NCBI GenBank assembly: GCA_051747265.1
Contig: JBNJFY010000005.1
Span: 124,001-188,000, forward strand
Reading direction: 5' to 3'
Length of the DNA stretch: 64,000 nucleotides
Source of the DNA: JBNJFY01 sp051747265
Lineage (GTDB): Bacteria > Bacteroidota > Rhodothermia > Balneolales > Balneolaceae
Part shown: one piece after another, positions 6,782 through 16,359 of the stretch
Numbering within the stretch: position 1 is the stretch's first letter
How the letters are laid out: each line of letters begins with the position of its first letter
The notes under the pieces: generated by a model
Database searches by the model: none
Seen by the model: only the letters and a program-made list of their open reading frames with translations
What the model was told of the DNA's origin: nothing
Program-made: the position numbers and the translations under genes

Positions 6782-9511
6782 TCACGAGCTAAACCAGTAA
6801 GTGAATTTTACCAAGAATGTGTTATTTACCGGAGCACGGAGCATTTCCGCGTAATCGCGGTTGGGAACTAAATTGTGCATTTCGGAAAACTCATTGCGGG
6901 TTTGCTGCCACACCAAGAAAAGCACCGATCCGGGCTTGTATTCCCATCGTAATACGGCGTTGCCCCGAAGTGATCGGAAATTGAAGTCTTGTTCATCAAT
7001 TTCAAAGTTTGATGCCGGTCTATCTCCATCCGGATCAATGAGATAGCTATCCGATATATTTTGGATGGTGCCCTGGTCTTCGCCATATACATCGAAGTTA
7101 TATTCGCCCGGGGTGCTGAACTCCTTATAATGACGGAAATCACCTGCAGTTATAAAGGGACGCGCATACAGCTGTAAACTCATATTGGGTGTAAAGGTCC
7201 AGTCCATCCGAATGGAGGTGGAGAGGGTGCGCTGCTGGATATCAGCGAAAATATATCGCGTTCCGTAAGTGTGAGTTGCCAGAGGATCTTCTATAGCATC
7301 CACATACTGATCGGTATCCAATTGAGAGTTATAGGAGGGGCTCAGCGTAAGCTTCATAGATGGGTTCGGTTTGATCACAAAATCCAACCAGATATTGTGA
7401 TCATATTCCCCGGACGCATCTTGCCGATGATAGTAACCGGTATTCACGGTCACATTTTTGCGGGGGTCTGAACCCACCCGGAATTCGACGTCTACATCCG
7501 GTGAACGCGCAGCTAGTGGTCCGCCGCGAGTCAAACGATCTAACTTTTGCTTACCGGTTCTTCTAATGAATACATTTCCATTCCAGAAATTTTTCAGCTG
7601 CCAGTAGCCTCCCATGGAATAACTATTTTGGATAATATCCCCACCGTAATTCCACGCCTGATTGGTAAACCCAAAGATTTCATATTGCTGGAAAATACCC
7701 TGAGGCGTGTTTTGGCGATATAAACCAAAGGTGCTCGCTGTATGACGATCGGAGTGGCCTTGGAAACCCATGTCATTCACTTCAAAACCAGGGGAGGTAG
7801 TCGAGTAGGTGACCGAACCCAGCCAGTGTTCATTTTGATATCGAAGAGATGTCTCATTGAATAATCCACTCAAAGTAGTGGCATTGGTCTCCACAGCGAG
7901 ATAGTCCGCATCTGGTCGCTGGTAGTACCGGCGACTGCTTTCCTGCGTTTCCTGTATAACTTCGGGGGAACCTTTGACCGCACTCCCCACTAGTACCGAG
8001 CTAAAAATCCAGCTGCGGTCTTTCCAGCTGCGTTCAAAATCAACGCCTGCTGTATATGCTTGCTCATGAAGCAGATCTTGCAGGTACGCGGTATTTAAGT
8101 TGCGGTTTACCGCGCTCACATAACCACCAACTACGGTTTCTCCGCTGTTAATATCTTTTCGAATGCGTCCTACAAAATAGTTAGTAGCCGGTTCAATAAT
8201 TTGTTTGCCCGATGTACCTGGTTCGGTCGTAAAGGAGGCTTTCTCTTGTAGTGTCACTGCATTGAGCATGCCTATGGACCACCCATCGGAGGTTTTGCCA
8301 CTCACCTTGGCCGCACCGGCAATCGTGGTAAACTGGGGGCGATCAGTGTATTCCACATCATCTGCTTGAATGGATCCTTGTGGAGATCGACCAATTCGTC
8401 GTGAGTAAAAAATATTCGGCCGATAGGAGGTGTTAAAGGTGCGGGATCCTCCAAAATTGAATATATCTACACCTTCCAGGAAAAAAGGGCGCTTTTCTGC
8501 ATAATAGGTTTCATAGGCACTTAAATTGACTACAGCCGGATCTACTTCTACTTGCCCGAAATCAGGATTTAGCGTGGCGGTCAGCGTGAAATCAGAAGAG
8601 ATGCCATATTTAATATCTGCACCAATCTTGGCCGTGGGATCCCAAGCCTGGTAGTAGGGATCCGCGTTGGTACCGTCAAAATGATCTAGTTTCCCGGATA
8701 CATAGGGAATGACTTCTAATCGCTTAGGCTGCTGTAGGTTCTTGAGCTTATCCAAAATGCCAAATTCGGAAACCAATCCACCGGCTTGCGGAGGGGTGTG
8801 GGCCCAAAAGGACATCTCATCATTACGTGCAACTACCCGCTGAAGATTGACTCCCCACTGACTTTCTTCTTGATCTGCTTTGTAGCGCAGTTGTGACAAG
8901 GGAATGCGCAATTCTACTACCCATCCATCGTCAACTAGTTGAGCGTCAGCTTCCCATACGGCTTCCCAGCTCATGTCTTCGTCCGTATCATTATACATAA
9001 GAAAATCACGGCGCACCCCAGCCGGATTTACCCCAAAGGCGAAGGCGGTACGACGATCAAAATAGCTATCGATGAGCACCGTGAACCAGTCGCTGTAGTT
9101 GCCACCGTCTTTTCTAAATAAATCGGAGGCGATAGAATCGGGAGCAGTATCATATAAATGGGCACCGACATAGAGAGCGTCATCACCATATAACAGATAG
9201 GCTTCGGTACGCTCCGATGCGGGATGTCCGGTGTGTGGCATGCGTTGTAAAAAGTTGGTGGCAACTTCAGCTTCCGACCAGATGGGCTCGGATAATTTTC
9301 CATCAATCAGAATTTTGGAAGAAGAGGACAGCGGGGTTGCCGACCAAACTGGTTTCTCTTTCGTTTCAAGCGATGATCTACTTTGTTCTTGAGCAAGTAA
9401 GATTTGTGGTAAGCCACCGATAAGAAAACCCAGTAACATTACTAACCAATTACGACATCCTCGATTCGCACATTGCCATTTATTATTCCCAAGTAATCCC
9501 GATCCATTCAT
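6782..9511 (-). CDS. DUF5916 outer-membrane barrel protein with N-terminal CBM9-like domain
   Basis: This 909-residue protein has a hydrophobic signal (residues about 22-41, ending LLAQ). Next comes a carbohydrate-binding-module-9-like domain (about residues 55-250; ILIDGKLSEPIWSEAEVA, DDALYVGAHLYD, WVVELRIPLSQL). The long DUF5916 region follows, with the marker segment YYAEKRPFFLEGVDIFNFGG near residue 335, and then a series of amphipathic strands to the end. The family is common in Bacteroidota and its function is unknown; the layout suggests a surface glycan- or peptide-related barrel. The gene stands alone between a terminator and a small membrane-protein gene. A later start (Met25, before LLGFLIGGLP) is also possible because no clear ribosome-binding site favours either. 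Confidence 0.85.
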   Translation of the reverse strand: MNGSGLLGNNKWQCANRGCRNWLVMLLGFLIGGLPQILLAQEQSRSSLETKEKPVWSATPLSSSSKILIDGKLSEPIWSEAEVATNFLQRMPHTGHPASERTEAYLLYGDDALYVGAHLYDTAPDSIASDLFRKDGGNYSDWFTVLIDSYFDRRTAFAFGVNPAGVRRDFLMYNDTDEDMSWEAVWEADAQLVDDGWVVELRIPLSQLRYKADQEESQWGVNLQRVVARNDEMSFWAHTPPQAGGLVSEFGILDKLKNLQQPKRLEVIPYVSGKLDHFDGTNADPYYQAWDPTAKIGADIKYGISSDFTLTATLNPDFGQVEVDPAVVNLSAYETYYAEKRPFFLEGVDIFNFGGSRTFNTSYRPNIFYSRRIGRSPQGSIQADDVEYTDRPQFTTIAGAAKVSGKTSDGWSIGMLNAVTLQEKASFTTEPGTSGKQIIEPATNYFVGRIRKDINSGETVVGGYVSAVNRNLNTAYLQDLLHEQAYTAGVDFERSWKDRSWIFSSVLVGSAVKGSPEVIQETQESSRRYYQRPDADYLAVETNATTLSGLFNETSLRYQNEHWLGSVTYSTTSPGFEVNDMGFQGHSDRHTASTFGLYRQNTPQGIFQQYEIFGFTNQAWNYGGDIIQNSYSMGGYWQLKNFWNGNVFIRRTGKQKLDRLTRGGPLAARSPDVDVEFRVGSDPRKNVTVNTGYYHRQDASGEYDHNIWLDFVIKPNPSMKLTLSPSYNSQLDTDQYVDAIEDPLATHTYGTRYIFADIQQRTLSTSIRMDWTFTPNMSLQLYARPFITAGDFRHYKEFSTPGEYNFDVYGEDQGTIQNISDSYLIDPDGDRPASNFEIDEQDFNFRSLRGNAVLRWEYKPGSVLFLVWQQTRNEFSEMHNLVPNRDYAEMLRAPVNNTFLVKFTYWFSS

Positions 9512-9605
9512 AGTACAGTGATTGATTAAGAGTCAATATCTTCCAGTCACTGACTACGAAGGGTTACGTAGAAGGTTTCGGGCAGGCCAAATTAATTTAA
9601 AAAGT

Positions 9606-10085
9606 CTATTGAGAGACGCTGACGCCTTTTCTTTCGGCCAATTGGAGTAGCTGAGGTATCAACGTCTTATGCTGGCGAAAGGGAAGTTGATTCAGGGAAA
9701 TGGGCATTTCCACTCCTTCTTTGGGGATAATCCGCAGTTTGCCTTTGGACACATCTATTTCATTGATCGCATCCCAATTTAATAAGATAGGTTCATTGCC
9801 TTTGACCACACCGGATATACCGTCTTCATCAAACTGAACATATTTAGGTTGATAAAACCAGCGCAGATAGGCCAGTGTCAATAAGAGCGTTAAACCTAAG
9901 CCCAAATGTCCATATTGGCTCAGTACCGAATCGGAGAAAACACCCAATATGATCCATAATATGCCCAGTCCGCCCATGATCAATATAAATGAACGTTGCA
10001 TAGGCTGATCCGGGTCTACGCCACTCAAATACAACGTTCCCTGTTGTATCAGTTTCGATGAAGATGTGTCGGACTTTGGTTCCAT
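9606..10085 (-). CDS. small membrane protein with bacterial PH-like domain
   Basis: The 159 residues contain two adjacent membrane segments (about 29-47 and 57-70, separated by DSVLSQYGHLG). A soluble beta-rich C-terminal part follows (KYVQFDEDGISG, ILLNWDAINEIDVSKGKLRI), which looks like the membrane-linked PH-like domains of bacteria. No enzymatic motif is visible. A TTG-N20-TACCTTTG promoter stands just upstream on the minus strand, so the gene is probably transcribed on its own. Function unknown. Confidence 0.7.
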   Translation of the reverse strand: MEPKSDTSSSKLIQQGTLYLSGVDPDQPMQRSFILIMGGLGILWIILGVFSDSVLSQYGHLGLGLTLLLTLAYLRWFYQPKYVQFDEDGISGVVKGNEPILLNWDAINEIDVSKGKLRIIPKEGVEMPISLNQLPFRQHKTLIPQLLQLAERKGVSVSQ

Positions 10086-10123
10086 TACGCCACTTTTCCC
10101 TTATTGTTGAAGATAAATGGAGA

Positions 10124-10154
10124 CAAAGGTAGAAACTCTGTATTTGTGAACCAA
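10124..10154 (-). promoter_or_regulatory. Bacteroidetes-type promoter for the PH-like membrane protein
   Basis: Read on the minus strand, TTG (10154-10152), a 20-base spacer and TACCTTTG (10131-10124) match the -33/-7 consensus. The -7 element ends 38 bases before the ATG at 10085. Confidence 0.6.
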
Positions 10155-10183
10155 CTGAGATTCCATACTGAATATACAACGAG

Positions 10184-10486
10184 TTATGCCTCCTTGTTGT
10201 TCAACAGAGAATTCCCGTCATCGAGCTCCAGCAAAAGTACCCAGCTCATCTTTTTGTTGTTGAACACTATATCAAAAAAACGTTCGCCTTCGGTACGCAC
10301 TACAAAGTGTACATAGGTGGTGTCGCCAACCCGCTCCATATAGGTTCGTTGAACACGATCAACGCGAAATACCTCTCCATTTTCTCGCACAAAACGAACG
10401 GGGGTAATTTTACGGCTGATCCCTTCTTGCTTAAAACTGGCAAAGGTGGCTACTACATTCAGTCGCTCATTTTTGGAAACCTGCAT
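10184..10486 (-). CDS. small conserved-looking protein of unknown function
   Basis: The ORF codes for 100 residues starting MQVSKNERLNVVATF. It is basic and beta-rich with alternating patterns (KITPVRFVRENGEVFRVDRV, YVHFVVRTEGERFFDIVF), ending in an acidic segment. There is no signal peptide, membrane helix or cysteine. The pattern resembles small DUF-type beta proteins that carry a gene-length VxRV...R motif, but I do not recognise the family. It lies on the minus strand 98 bases before the PH-like gene. Codon use and the absence of a competing ORF support it as real. Confidence 0.6.
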   Translation of the reverse strand: MQVSKNERLNVVATFASFKQEGISRKITPVRFVRENGEVFRVDRVQRTYMERVGDTTYVHFVVRTEGERFFDIVFNNKKMSWVLLLELDDGNSLLNNKEA

Positions 10487-10700
10487 GGCTACGTCTCTAA
10501 GTTCTTAACTGGTGTACATATATTATACATATAATATTGTTTGAAGTCATCCGGAATTTTTCGGAATAGACACCCCGATGAGAGGGTAAAGCCAGATGGT
10601 GCCAGCATAGTGGCAGGCAGGGAGATCAGAGTTGTATTTCTCTATGGTTCCCGTAAATTCAGCAATGAGAAACAGGTATCATCAAATTCAGGATGGAGAT

Positions 10701-11243
10701 ATGGACCGCAAGCAGGCAACAGCATTACTGAACGAATACATCGAAGATGAAGGACTCCGTCATCACTGCAAGATGGTCGCCGCGGCTATGGAAGCATACG
10801 CCCAGGATCTGGGAAAATCTGCCCAAGAAACGACCGACTGGTGGCTGGCCGGACTATTGCACGATCTGGACTGGGAGAAATATCCAGAGGAGCATCCCAA
10901 CAAAGCGGTGGAAGAGATCTTGCCGGAATATGACCTCAGTGATGCGGTTATTGATGCCATCCGTGCTCACGCCCCCGAGCGTACCGGCAAAGAACCGGAA
11001 ACGGAAATAGAACGCTACCTTTTTGCGTGTGATGAGCTCTCTGGTTTTATGAACGCGGTTTCTTTGGTGCGCCCCAACAAATTCAGCGACATGAAAGTGA
11101 AGAGTGTGCGCAAAAAGTTGAAGGATCAACGGTTTGCTGCCAATGTTCCCCGAGATGATATCCAAAAAGGCGCCGAACTGATTGACACGCCATTAGCCGA
11201 TCACATCCAGTTCTTGATCCAGGTATTTCGTGAACAGCCGTAA
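10701..11243 (+). CDS. HD-domain (HDIG-type) metal-dependent phosphohydrolase-like protein
   Basis: The protein is about 180 residues from ATG 10701, chosen because AGGA lies 7 bases upstream. The earlier in-frame ATG at 10665 and TTG at 10632 lack such a site. The HD signature is visible as LRHHCKMVAAAMEAYAQ (first metal His), LLHDLDWE (His-Asp pair), EEHP and the later IRAHAPER. This is the predicted small HDIG hydrolase type found alone in many bacteria; the substrate is unknown, with nucleotides the likely candidates. The flanking genes give no clear functional hint. Confidence 0.78.
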   Translation: MDRKQATALLNEYIEDEGLRHHCKMVAAAMEAYAQDLGKSAQETTDWWLAGLLHDLDWEKYPEEHPNKAVEEILPEYDLSDAVIDAIRAHAPERTGKEPETEIERYLFACDELSGFMNAVSLVRPNKFSDMKVKSVRKKLKDQRFAANVPRDDIQKGAELIDTPLADHIQFLIQVFREQP

Positions 11244-11308
11244 CCTAACCGCCCATCGGTCGTACAGTGAGGCAAAGTTTAAAAGAATCGGCTAATTGAA
11301 TATTGCTT

Positions 11309-12409
11309 ATGACGGCCAAGATTTTATTTCAATATTTAACTCGTACGCTGACTATTCTGCTGGTATTGGTGCTGGTGGAAATGACTACCCAGTTTAGCTC
11401 GTTGTACGCCTATCAGGCCGCGTCTTCCAATTTGTGGGCTATGGCAGGTGAAGCGCAATCTGAATGGACTAAGGAGCAACAGGACGACCCTTTTTTAGTC
11501 AAGTCGTTTTCGGTAAGCGGATCCGGGCTGCTGCGCGTGTTTACCCCCGGCGGCGATATTAAAGTGGTTGGTGTTGAAGATACCAATGCCGTAGAAATTC
11601 GGCTCTATGTACGACGCGGCTACGCCTTATGGTCGGGGAGCAAAAGTTTGGAGAATTTCCGCATCGTCAACATGCAACGCGGCGATGAGATCACTGCTTC
11701 GGTAGAGCCCAAAAATCGAGACAGTAAGCTTTGGGGCGGTAATGATGTTTCTTTCTCTTATGTAATCCGAGCGCCCAAGGATTTTTCTACCGAGATGCAA
11801 ACATTGGGCGGAAATATCGCCGTCAAAAACCTCACCGGACGTCATTTGGCCAAAACAAATGGGGGAAGCTTGCGGTTAGAACACATCCGGGGAGAAATTA
11901 AAGGGTTTACCGCGGGGGGACATATTCAGCTTAATGCTTGCGATGGCAATGTGATGGCTAAAACCCATGGTGGGAATATCCAGCTGAATGATGTAAAGGG
12001 GGAAGTCCGTACGTATTCCAGTGGTGGGAATATTAAAGGAAAAGAGTTAGAGGGTACCTTTTTCGCCCAAACCAATGGAGGAAATATACAGGCCTTTATG
12101 CGCTATGTCGATCAGGGATTGCGGCTCGAGTCTAGCGCCGGAAATGTAGAAGCTCATGTACCTCGCAATCAAGGATATGAAGTGGTTTTAAAAGGAATGG
12201 CGGTAAATTTTGACCGGAGCTTTCCCTTTATGGGGCAGCGTACCAATCGTCTGGTATCCGGCCAGATAGGAGACGGTGGACCAGCGATCAACTTAAGTGC
12301 CAATGTAGGTACCGTTTCCCTTCAACTTAGTGGCCAAGCTACGCGAACGCGTCCCCAAACCACTTCCGAATCATCATCGGAATTTCACCTTGAATTCGAT
12401 TGGGATTAA
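11309..12409 (+). CDS. DUF4097-type beta-helical envelope protein
   Basis: An N-terminal hydrophobic segment (about residues 11-35) serves as signal or anchor. From about residue 65 the protein consists of short repeated turns of the DUF4097 (putative adhesin) beta-helix type: GGDIKVVG, GGNIAVKNL, NGGSLRLEHI, GGHIQLNA, HGGNIQLNDV, SGGNIKGKEL and NGGNIQAFM, each about 18-20 residues apart. The protein therefore builds a right-handed beta solenoid outside the cytoplasm. ATG 11309 is taken; a TTG six bases earlier is less likely. It is followed on the same strand by the PP2C sensor and a barrel protein, which suggests an envelope role. Biochemical function unknown. Confidence 0.78.
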   Translation: MTAKILFQYLTRTLTILLVLVLVEMTTQFSSLYAYQAASSNLWAMAGEAQSEWTKEQQDDPFLVKSFSVSGSGLLRVFTPGGDIKVVGVEDTNAVEIRLYVRRGYALWSGSKSLENFRIVNMQRGDEITASVEPKNRDSKLWGGNDVSFSYVIRAPKDFSTEMQTLGGNIAVKNLTGRHLAKTNGGSLRLEHIRGEIKGFTAGGHIQLNACDGNVMAKTHGGNIQLNDVKGEVRTYSSGGNIKGKELEGTFFAQTNGGNIQAFMRYVDQGLRLESSAGNVEAHVPRNQGYEVVLKGMAVNFDRSFPFMGQRTNRLVSGQIGDGGPAINLSANVGTVSLQLSGQATRTRPQTTSESSSEFHLEFDWD

Positions 12410-12478
12410 GCGACCTTTCGAAAAAGAGGGAACAACGGTTAAATATTATCCAATAGATAGGGCATTTTCTAAACTAGA

Positions 12479-14596
12479 TTGAATAATTCTGGTGTCATAT
12501 TATCAAGGCTACCCAACTTTGCTCGGGGTATATCTACCGCTGCCACATTGGTATTGACGATCGGATTCCTGATTTCGGGGCAAAATGCTTCAGCTTATCA
12601 GTTTGATGATCCATTTTTCCAAGAGGAAATTACCTTGGCCGCGCAGGACATTTCGCCGGATGACGGCATATTATATTTAACCGACAATTGGAAATTTAAA
12701 GCGGGTGATGATCCTACTTATGCGCACCCGAGATTGTTCGATGCTGATTGGGAACCGGTTAGTACGTTATTAGGGCGCCCCGACTTGGCTTTTATTGAAT
12801 GGAAAGGGATAGGCTGGTTTCGGCTGCATGTGAAGATCGATTCTTCGCTGGTCAATAAACCGTTGGCCATTTTAATGCCTACGCACAATGGGGCCTCTGA
12901 ATTTTATCTTGATGGTCGGCATATTGCCACTTGGGGTACCGTCAGCGCCGATCCGCAAACTTTTGAAGCTTATTCCGATCATCGGCCCCGGAGTTTGGCC
13001 TTTTCGGAACCGGGTGAACACGTATTCGCTGTTCGGTATGCCAATCCTCAGGCAGAATTCTTTAATGAGATGGGGTTTACGGCCGGATTTCGGATGCTAT
13101 TGGGAACCATTGATAAACAGGTAGCTTCGGTTACTCATCGAATGCGGTGGGGGAGTACCCAGGAGATGTTTTATGTGGGTGGATTATTGGCCTTTACGAT
13201 CATCCATCTGATTTTATTCCTCTTTTATCCTGCCGAACGAAGCAATTTATACTTTTCCATCTTTACTGGTTCGTTGGCTTTACTCAGCTTTTCGGAGTTT
13301 GAAACCTATTTTACTAATGATCCCAAGATGGCTATTACCTATACTCGGTTGGCGATTATGACTTGGGTGCTGACCGTGGTTTTCGCGCTTCGATTTGTAT
13401 ATAGCATATTTCATCCCAAAGGGACCCCTAAACAGTTCTGGGTATTATTAACCATCGGACTGGGTATTGCGGGGGTTACCTGGTACCAGCCTGCCGTTAC
13501 CGAATTTTACCGAGAACTGTTTGTCCTGATCGCCATTCTGGAGATGATCCGCATGCTGGTGGTTGCCTTTTATCGCAAATTGGATGGAGCCTGGATTATC
13601 GGGGTTGGCTTGGGCTGTTTTGTGTTGGGGATCAGTTATGCGGTGGCTTCGAATTTAGATGTTATCGACGGGGAACCTATTGAAGGCAGTTTTTACGGAT
13701 CCATATTCTTGATATTGGCTATGTCTGTTTATTTGTCCCGTGGGGTTGCGTGGACGAACAAACGATTGCAGGCCAAGTTGCAAGAAGTCCGCGAATGGTC
13801 CAATCGAGCTCTGAAGCAAGAACGGATCAACCAGGAAAAAGAATTGGAGCGCAAGCTCTTAGCGGCTGAAAACGAACGTAAGACTCAAGAGTTGGAAGAA
13901 GCGCGTGCTCTACAACTGTCCATGCTACCTAAAAAGATTCCCCAACCCGAAGACTGGGACATCGCTGTATATATGGATACGGCTACCGAGGTGGGAGGAG
14001 ACTACTATGACTTTAGCATGGCTCAGGACGGCACTTTGACGGTGGCGGTCGGAGATGCCACGGGTCACGGGATGAAAGCGGGTATCATGGTAGCCACGGC
14101 CAAGAGTTACTTCCACACCTTAGCGGATGAGTTCGAAAATTTAGAGCTGCTACAACGTATGTCCGCCGGTATCCGAAATATGGAACTGAAAATGCTCTAT
14201 ATGGGCATGACTTTCTTGAAATTGCGAAAGAACAAAGGACGTCTGGTTGCGGCTGGTATGCCACCGGCTATGATCTATCGTAATCGAGTGGAGAAAGTAG
14301 AACCGGTGGTATTAAAAGGATTGCCATTAGGAGCCAAAGTTGATTATCCCTATAAGGAAGAGAGCTTTGATCTGCATGCCGGTGATGTTCTGCTATTATA
14401 CACTGATGGCCTACAAGAACGTTTTAATAGAGAACGCGAACAATTTGGCTTGGATCGTATCCGGAATAGTTTGCGTAACAATGCGGATCAAACAGCCGCT
14501 GATATTATCACCCAGTTAACCAGAAGGACGGAACAATGGAGTGATGGGGCAGCACAAGAAGATGATATCACTATTGTAGCTATTAAGGTCAGATAA
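12479..14596 (+). CDS. 7TM sensor protein with C-terminal PP2C/SpoIIE serine phosphatase
   Basis: A signal-like N-terminus (residues 18-38) leads into a galactose-binding-fold extracellular domain (about 55-215; IGWFRLHVKIDSS, SEFYLDGRHIATWG). Seven membrane helices follow (about 230-425). After them come a charged coiled coil (about 435-480, LQEVREWSNRALKQ onwards) and a SpoIIE/RsbU-type phosphatase domain. The phosphatase metal ligands are present: GGDYYDF, VGDATGHGMKAG, LLYTDGLQE and EDDITIVAIKV. Such proteins dephosphorylate an anti-sigma-factor antagonist in response to an outside signal. TTG 12479 is the only start ahead of the signal segment. No partner STAS protein or HATPase kinase is next to it; the neighbours are envelope genes. 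Confidence 0.88.
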   Translation: MNNSGVILSRLPNFARGISTAATLVLTIGFLISGQNASAYQFDDPFFQEEITLAAQDISPDDGILYLTDNWKFKAGDDPTYAHPRLFDADWEPVSTLLGRPDLAFIEWKGIGWFRLHVKIDSSLVNKPLAILMPTHNGASEFYLDGRHIATWGTVSADPQTFEAYSDHRPRSLAFSEPGEHVFAVRYANPQAEFFNEMGFTAGFRMLLGTIDKQVASVTHRMRWGSTQEMFYVGGLLAFTIIHLILFLFYPAERSNLYFSIFTGSLALLSFSEFETYFTNDPKMAITYTRLAIMTWVLTVVFALRFVYSIFHPKGTPKQFWVLLTIGLGIAGVTWYQPAVTEFYRELFVLIAILEMIRMLVVAFYRKLDGAWIIGVGLGCFVLGISYAVASNLDVIDGEPIEGSFYGSIFLILAMSVYLSRGVAWTNKRLQAKLQEVREWSNRALKQERINQEKELERKLLAAENERKTQELEEARALQLSMLPKKIPQPEDWDIAVYMDTATEVGGDYYDFSMAQDGTLTVAVGDATGHGMKAGIMVATAKSYFHTLADEFENLELLQRMSAGIRNMELKMLYMGMTFLKLRKNKGRLVAAGMPPAMIYRNRVEKVEPVVLKGLPLGAKVDYPYKEESFDLHAGDVLLLYTDGLQERFNREREQFGLDRIRNSLRNNADQTAADIITQLTRRTEQWSDGAAQEDDITIVAIKVR

Positions 14597-14670
14597 TTGT
14601 AACACCTTGCGCGCAGGTTCGTATAGCCAATCAGAAATTGAATTTTAAAGGGTAATGAGTTACTAAGTTC

Positions 14671-16059
14671 ATGGATAAAAGCTGGCATAGCATAGGATGG
14701 TTCGGGGGGATTTTATTATCCATATTATTTTTGCCCCTCTTGGCTTTCGGGCAGCAATCGGATAGTCTGGATATCGAAGATCCATTTGAAGATGATCCGT
14801 TTTTCTCCCAACCCATTGACGATATGCTCAATCGTCCCCCTAAAGATTGGGTGCAACCGGAAGAAGTGCGTCGCCGAATCCACTATATGAATAATGCGGG
14901 ACTGGATTACGGGGACAGTTTTGAACATGGTCCATTTATGGCCAATCCTATATACAGTGAGTATCCGGTAATGCCCATGGTGCATTTTAATAGGGTAAAT
15001 GGCGTCTTTTTGGGCATTAAAGAAGAGCGCATGAAGTGGCACGACCGCCATAATTTCTTGGGCATTGAATCTATCAATCCTCACGGGATGATTGGCTATA
15101 GTTTTGGCCAGGATCAGTGGCAGTATACTTTCGGATTGGAGAAATATTTTGGTGATCGACGACTTTTTGTGATTGGGGCAGAGTACTATGATGCGCCCAC
15201 CACCGATGATTACTGGCGTGCGGGCTTAAATGAGACCAGTGTTACGGCTCTGTTTGCCGGTTACGATTACCTGGACTACTATCATCAAAATGGCTATGGC
15301 GTCTATGCGATGTTTCGAACGCCTAAGTATTTCGATTTTGGCGTCTCTTACAATGAAACCGCCTACTCGTCACTGCAGCAGAAAACGGATTATTCGTTCT
15401 TTGGCAAGACCTCGACGTATCGCGTGAATCCGCCGGTCACCGAAGGAGATTACGAAACGGTGAGTTTTGGGGTCAATTTCAATCGCAAGAATATTATTAT
15501 CAGTCAATTTTTGAGCTTCCAATGGTGGGCCAAAGCAGAATTGACCGATCTGTTTGATCTGCAATCCGACCAGCCATTCAATAAGTATGAGGCCGAATGG
15601 AAATGGTATTTCTACCTGGATGAGGGAACCTTGTTGAAATGGCGACTTCGCGGGGGAGCGGTAACCGGTGATGTCCCATTACAAAAACAGTTCGAATTAG
15701 GAGGCATCGGTACCATGCGGGCTACCCCTCACAAATTCTATAAAGGAAATGTAATGGCCTTAAGCACTCTCGAACTTCATTTTGGCTCTTCCAATGTGAT
15801 GGGGGATATGGAGTGGATGGATGCCGATGACCTTTCCCTGAACTTCTTCCTGGATTCAGGCTGGACCAACTGGGAGGACCGTTTGACTGAGAATGACGAC
15901 CTAACCGTAGCCTTTGACAGCTTTAACGTTAAAGATATGCATCATGATGCCGGTGTGGGCTTAGGTACCAATCTATTTAGAGCCGAAGTGGCCTGGCCTA
16001 TTGACAGCATCGGAGAAGGAACACCCGCATTATGGTTCCGTTTTAATCCTACGTTTTAG
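14671..16059 (+). CDS. Omp85/BamA-superfamily-like outer membrane barrel without POTRA domains
   Basis: The 462-residue protein has a signal peptide ending LLAFGQ (residue 28). A short acidic linker (DPFEDDPFFSQP) follows, and then an outer membrane barrel that ends in phenylalanine (WFRFNPTF). The segment FELGGIGTMRATPHKFYKGN corresponds to the conserved GGxxxxRGY loop region of D15/Omp85 surface-antigen barrels, with an altered VRGF/Y core (MRAT). There is no room for POTRA repeats. The gene follows the phosphatase sensor by 74 bases and is closed by a terminator. Similar stand-alone barrels are often annotated as bacterial surface antigen; the cargo is unknown. Confidence 0.72.
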   Translation: MDKSWHSIGWFGGILLSILFLPLLAFGQQSDSLDIEDPFEDDPFFSQPIDDMLNRPPKDWVQPEEVRRRIHYMNNAGLDYGDSFEHGPFMANPIYSEYPVMPMVHFNRVNGVFLGIKEERMKWHDRHNFLGIESINPHGMIGYSFGQDQWQYTFGLEKYFGDRRLFVIGAEYYDAPTTDDYWRAGLNETSVTALFAGYDYLDYYHQNGYGVYAMFRTPKYFDFGVSYNETAYSSLQQKTDYSFFGKTSTYRVNPPVTEGDYETVSFGVNFNRKNIIISQFLSFQWWAKAELTDLFDLQSDQPFNKYEAEWKWYFYLDEGTLLKWRLRGGAVTGDVPLQKQFELGGIGTMRATPHKFYKGNVMALSTLELHFGSSNVMGDMEWMDADDLSLNFFLDSGWTNWEDRLTENDDLTVAFDSFNVKDMHHDAGVGLGTNLFRAEVAWPIDSIGEGTPALWFRFNPTF

Positions 16060-16101
16060 TCGCTTCAAAATAGCTCAGCTTGATGTGATGCTATTCATTT
16101 C

Positions 16102-16130
16102 AGCTCCTGTCAAATACAGGAGCTTTTTTA
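16102..16130 (+). terminator. rho-independent terminator after the barrel gene
   Basis: AGCTCCTGT (16102-16110) pairs with ACAGGAGCT (16116-16124) across a five-base loop and is followed by a T run. Confidence 0.9.
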
Positions 16131-16164
16131 TTTGTGGGTTACGCTCGATTCCCTATACTAGAAA

Positions 16165-16306
16165 AGCCCAACTCCGGTCAAAGAGATGGGCTCGATTAAG
16201 GGCATTTTTTGGTGCTTGCTATGTTGTATCACGAATGATACATGTGCTTTGGGTCCGACTACGAAATTTGAATTGGGGTGTTACAAAATTTTGAAATAAA
16301 ATTTTG
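16165..16306. promoter_or_regulatory. structured intergenic region upstream of the BI-1/YccA gene
   Basis: The 300-base gap 16060-16359 has no gene. Besides the terminator it holds three elements. The first is a hairpin, AGCCCA-A-CTC / GAG-A-TGGGCT (16165-16192). The second is a perfect inverted repeat, TGTATCA-CGAA-TGATACA (16225-16242). The third is a palindrome, CAAAATTTTG (16284-16293), whose AAAATTTTG core is repeated at 16298-16306. No exact TAnnTTTG element was found. These elements may be operators or leader-RNA structure for the gene starting at 16360. Confidence 0.4.
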
Positions 16307-16359
16307 TCCATCCTCGTTTTCACATCGATTTAAATCACTAAATAATTAATAACAACTCT

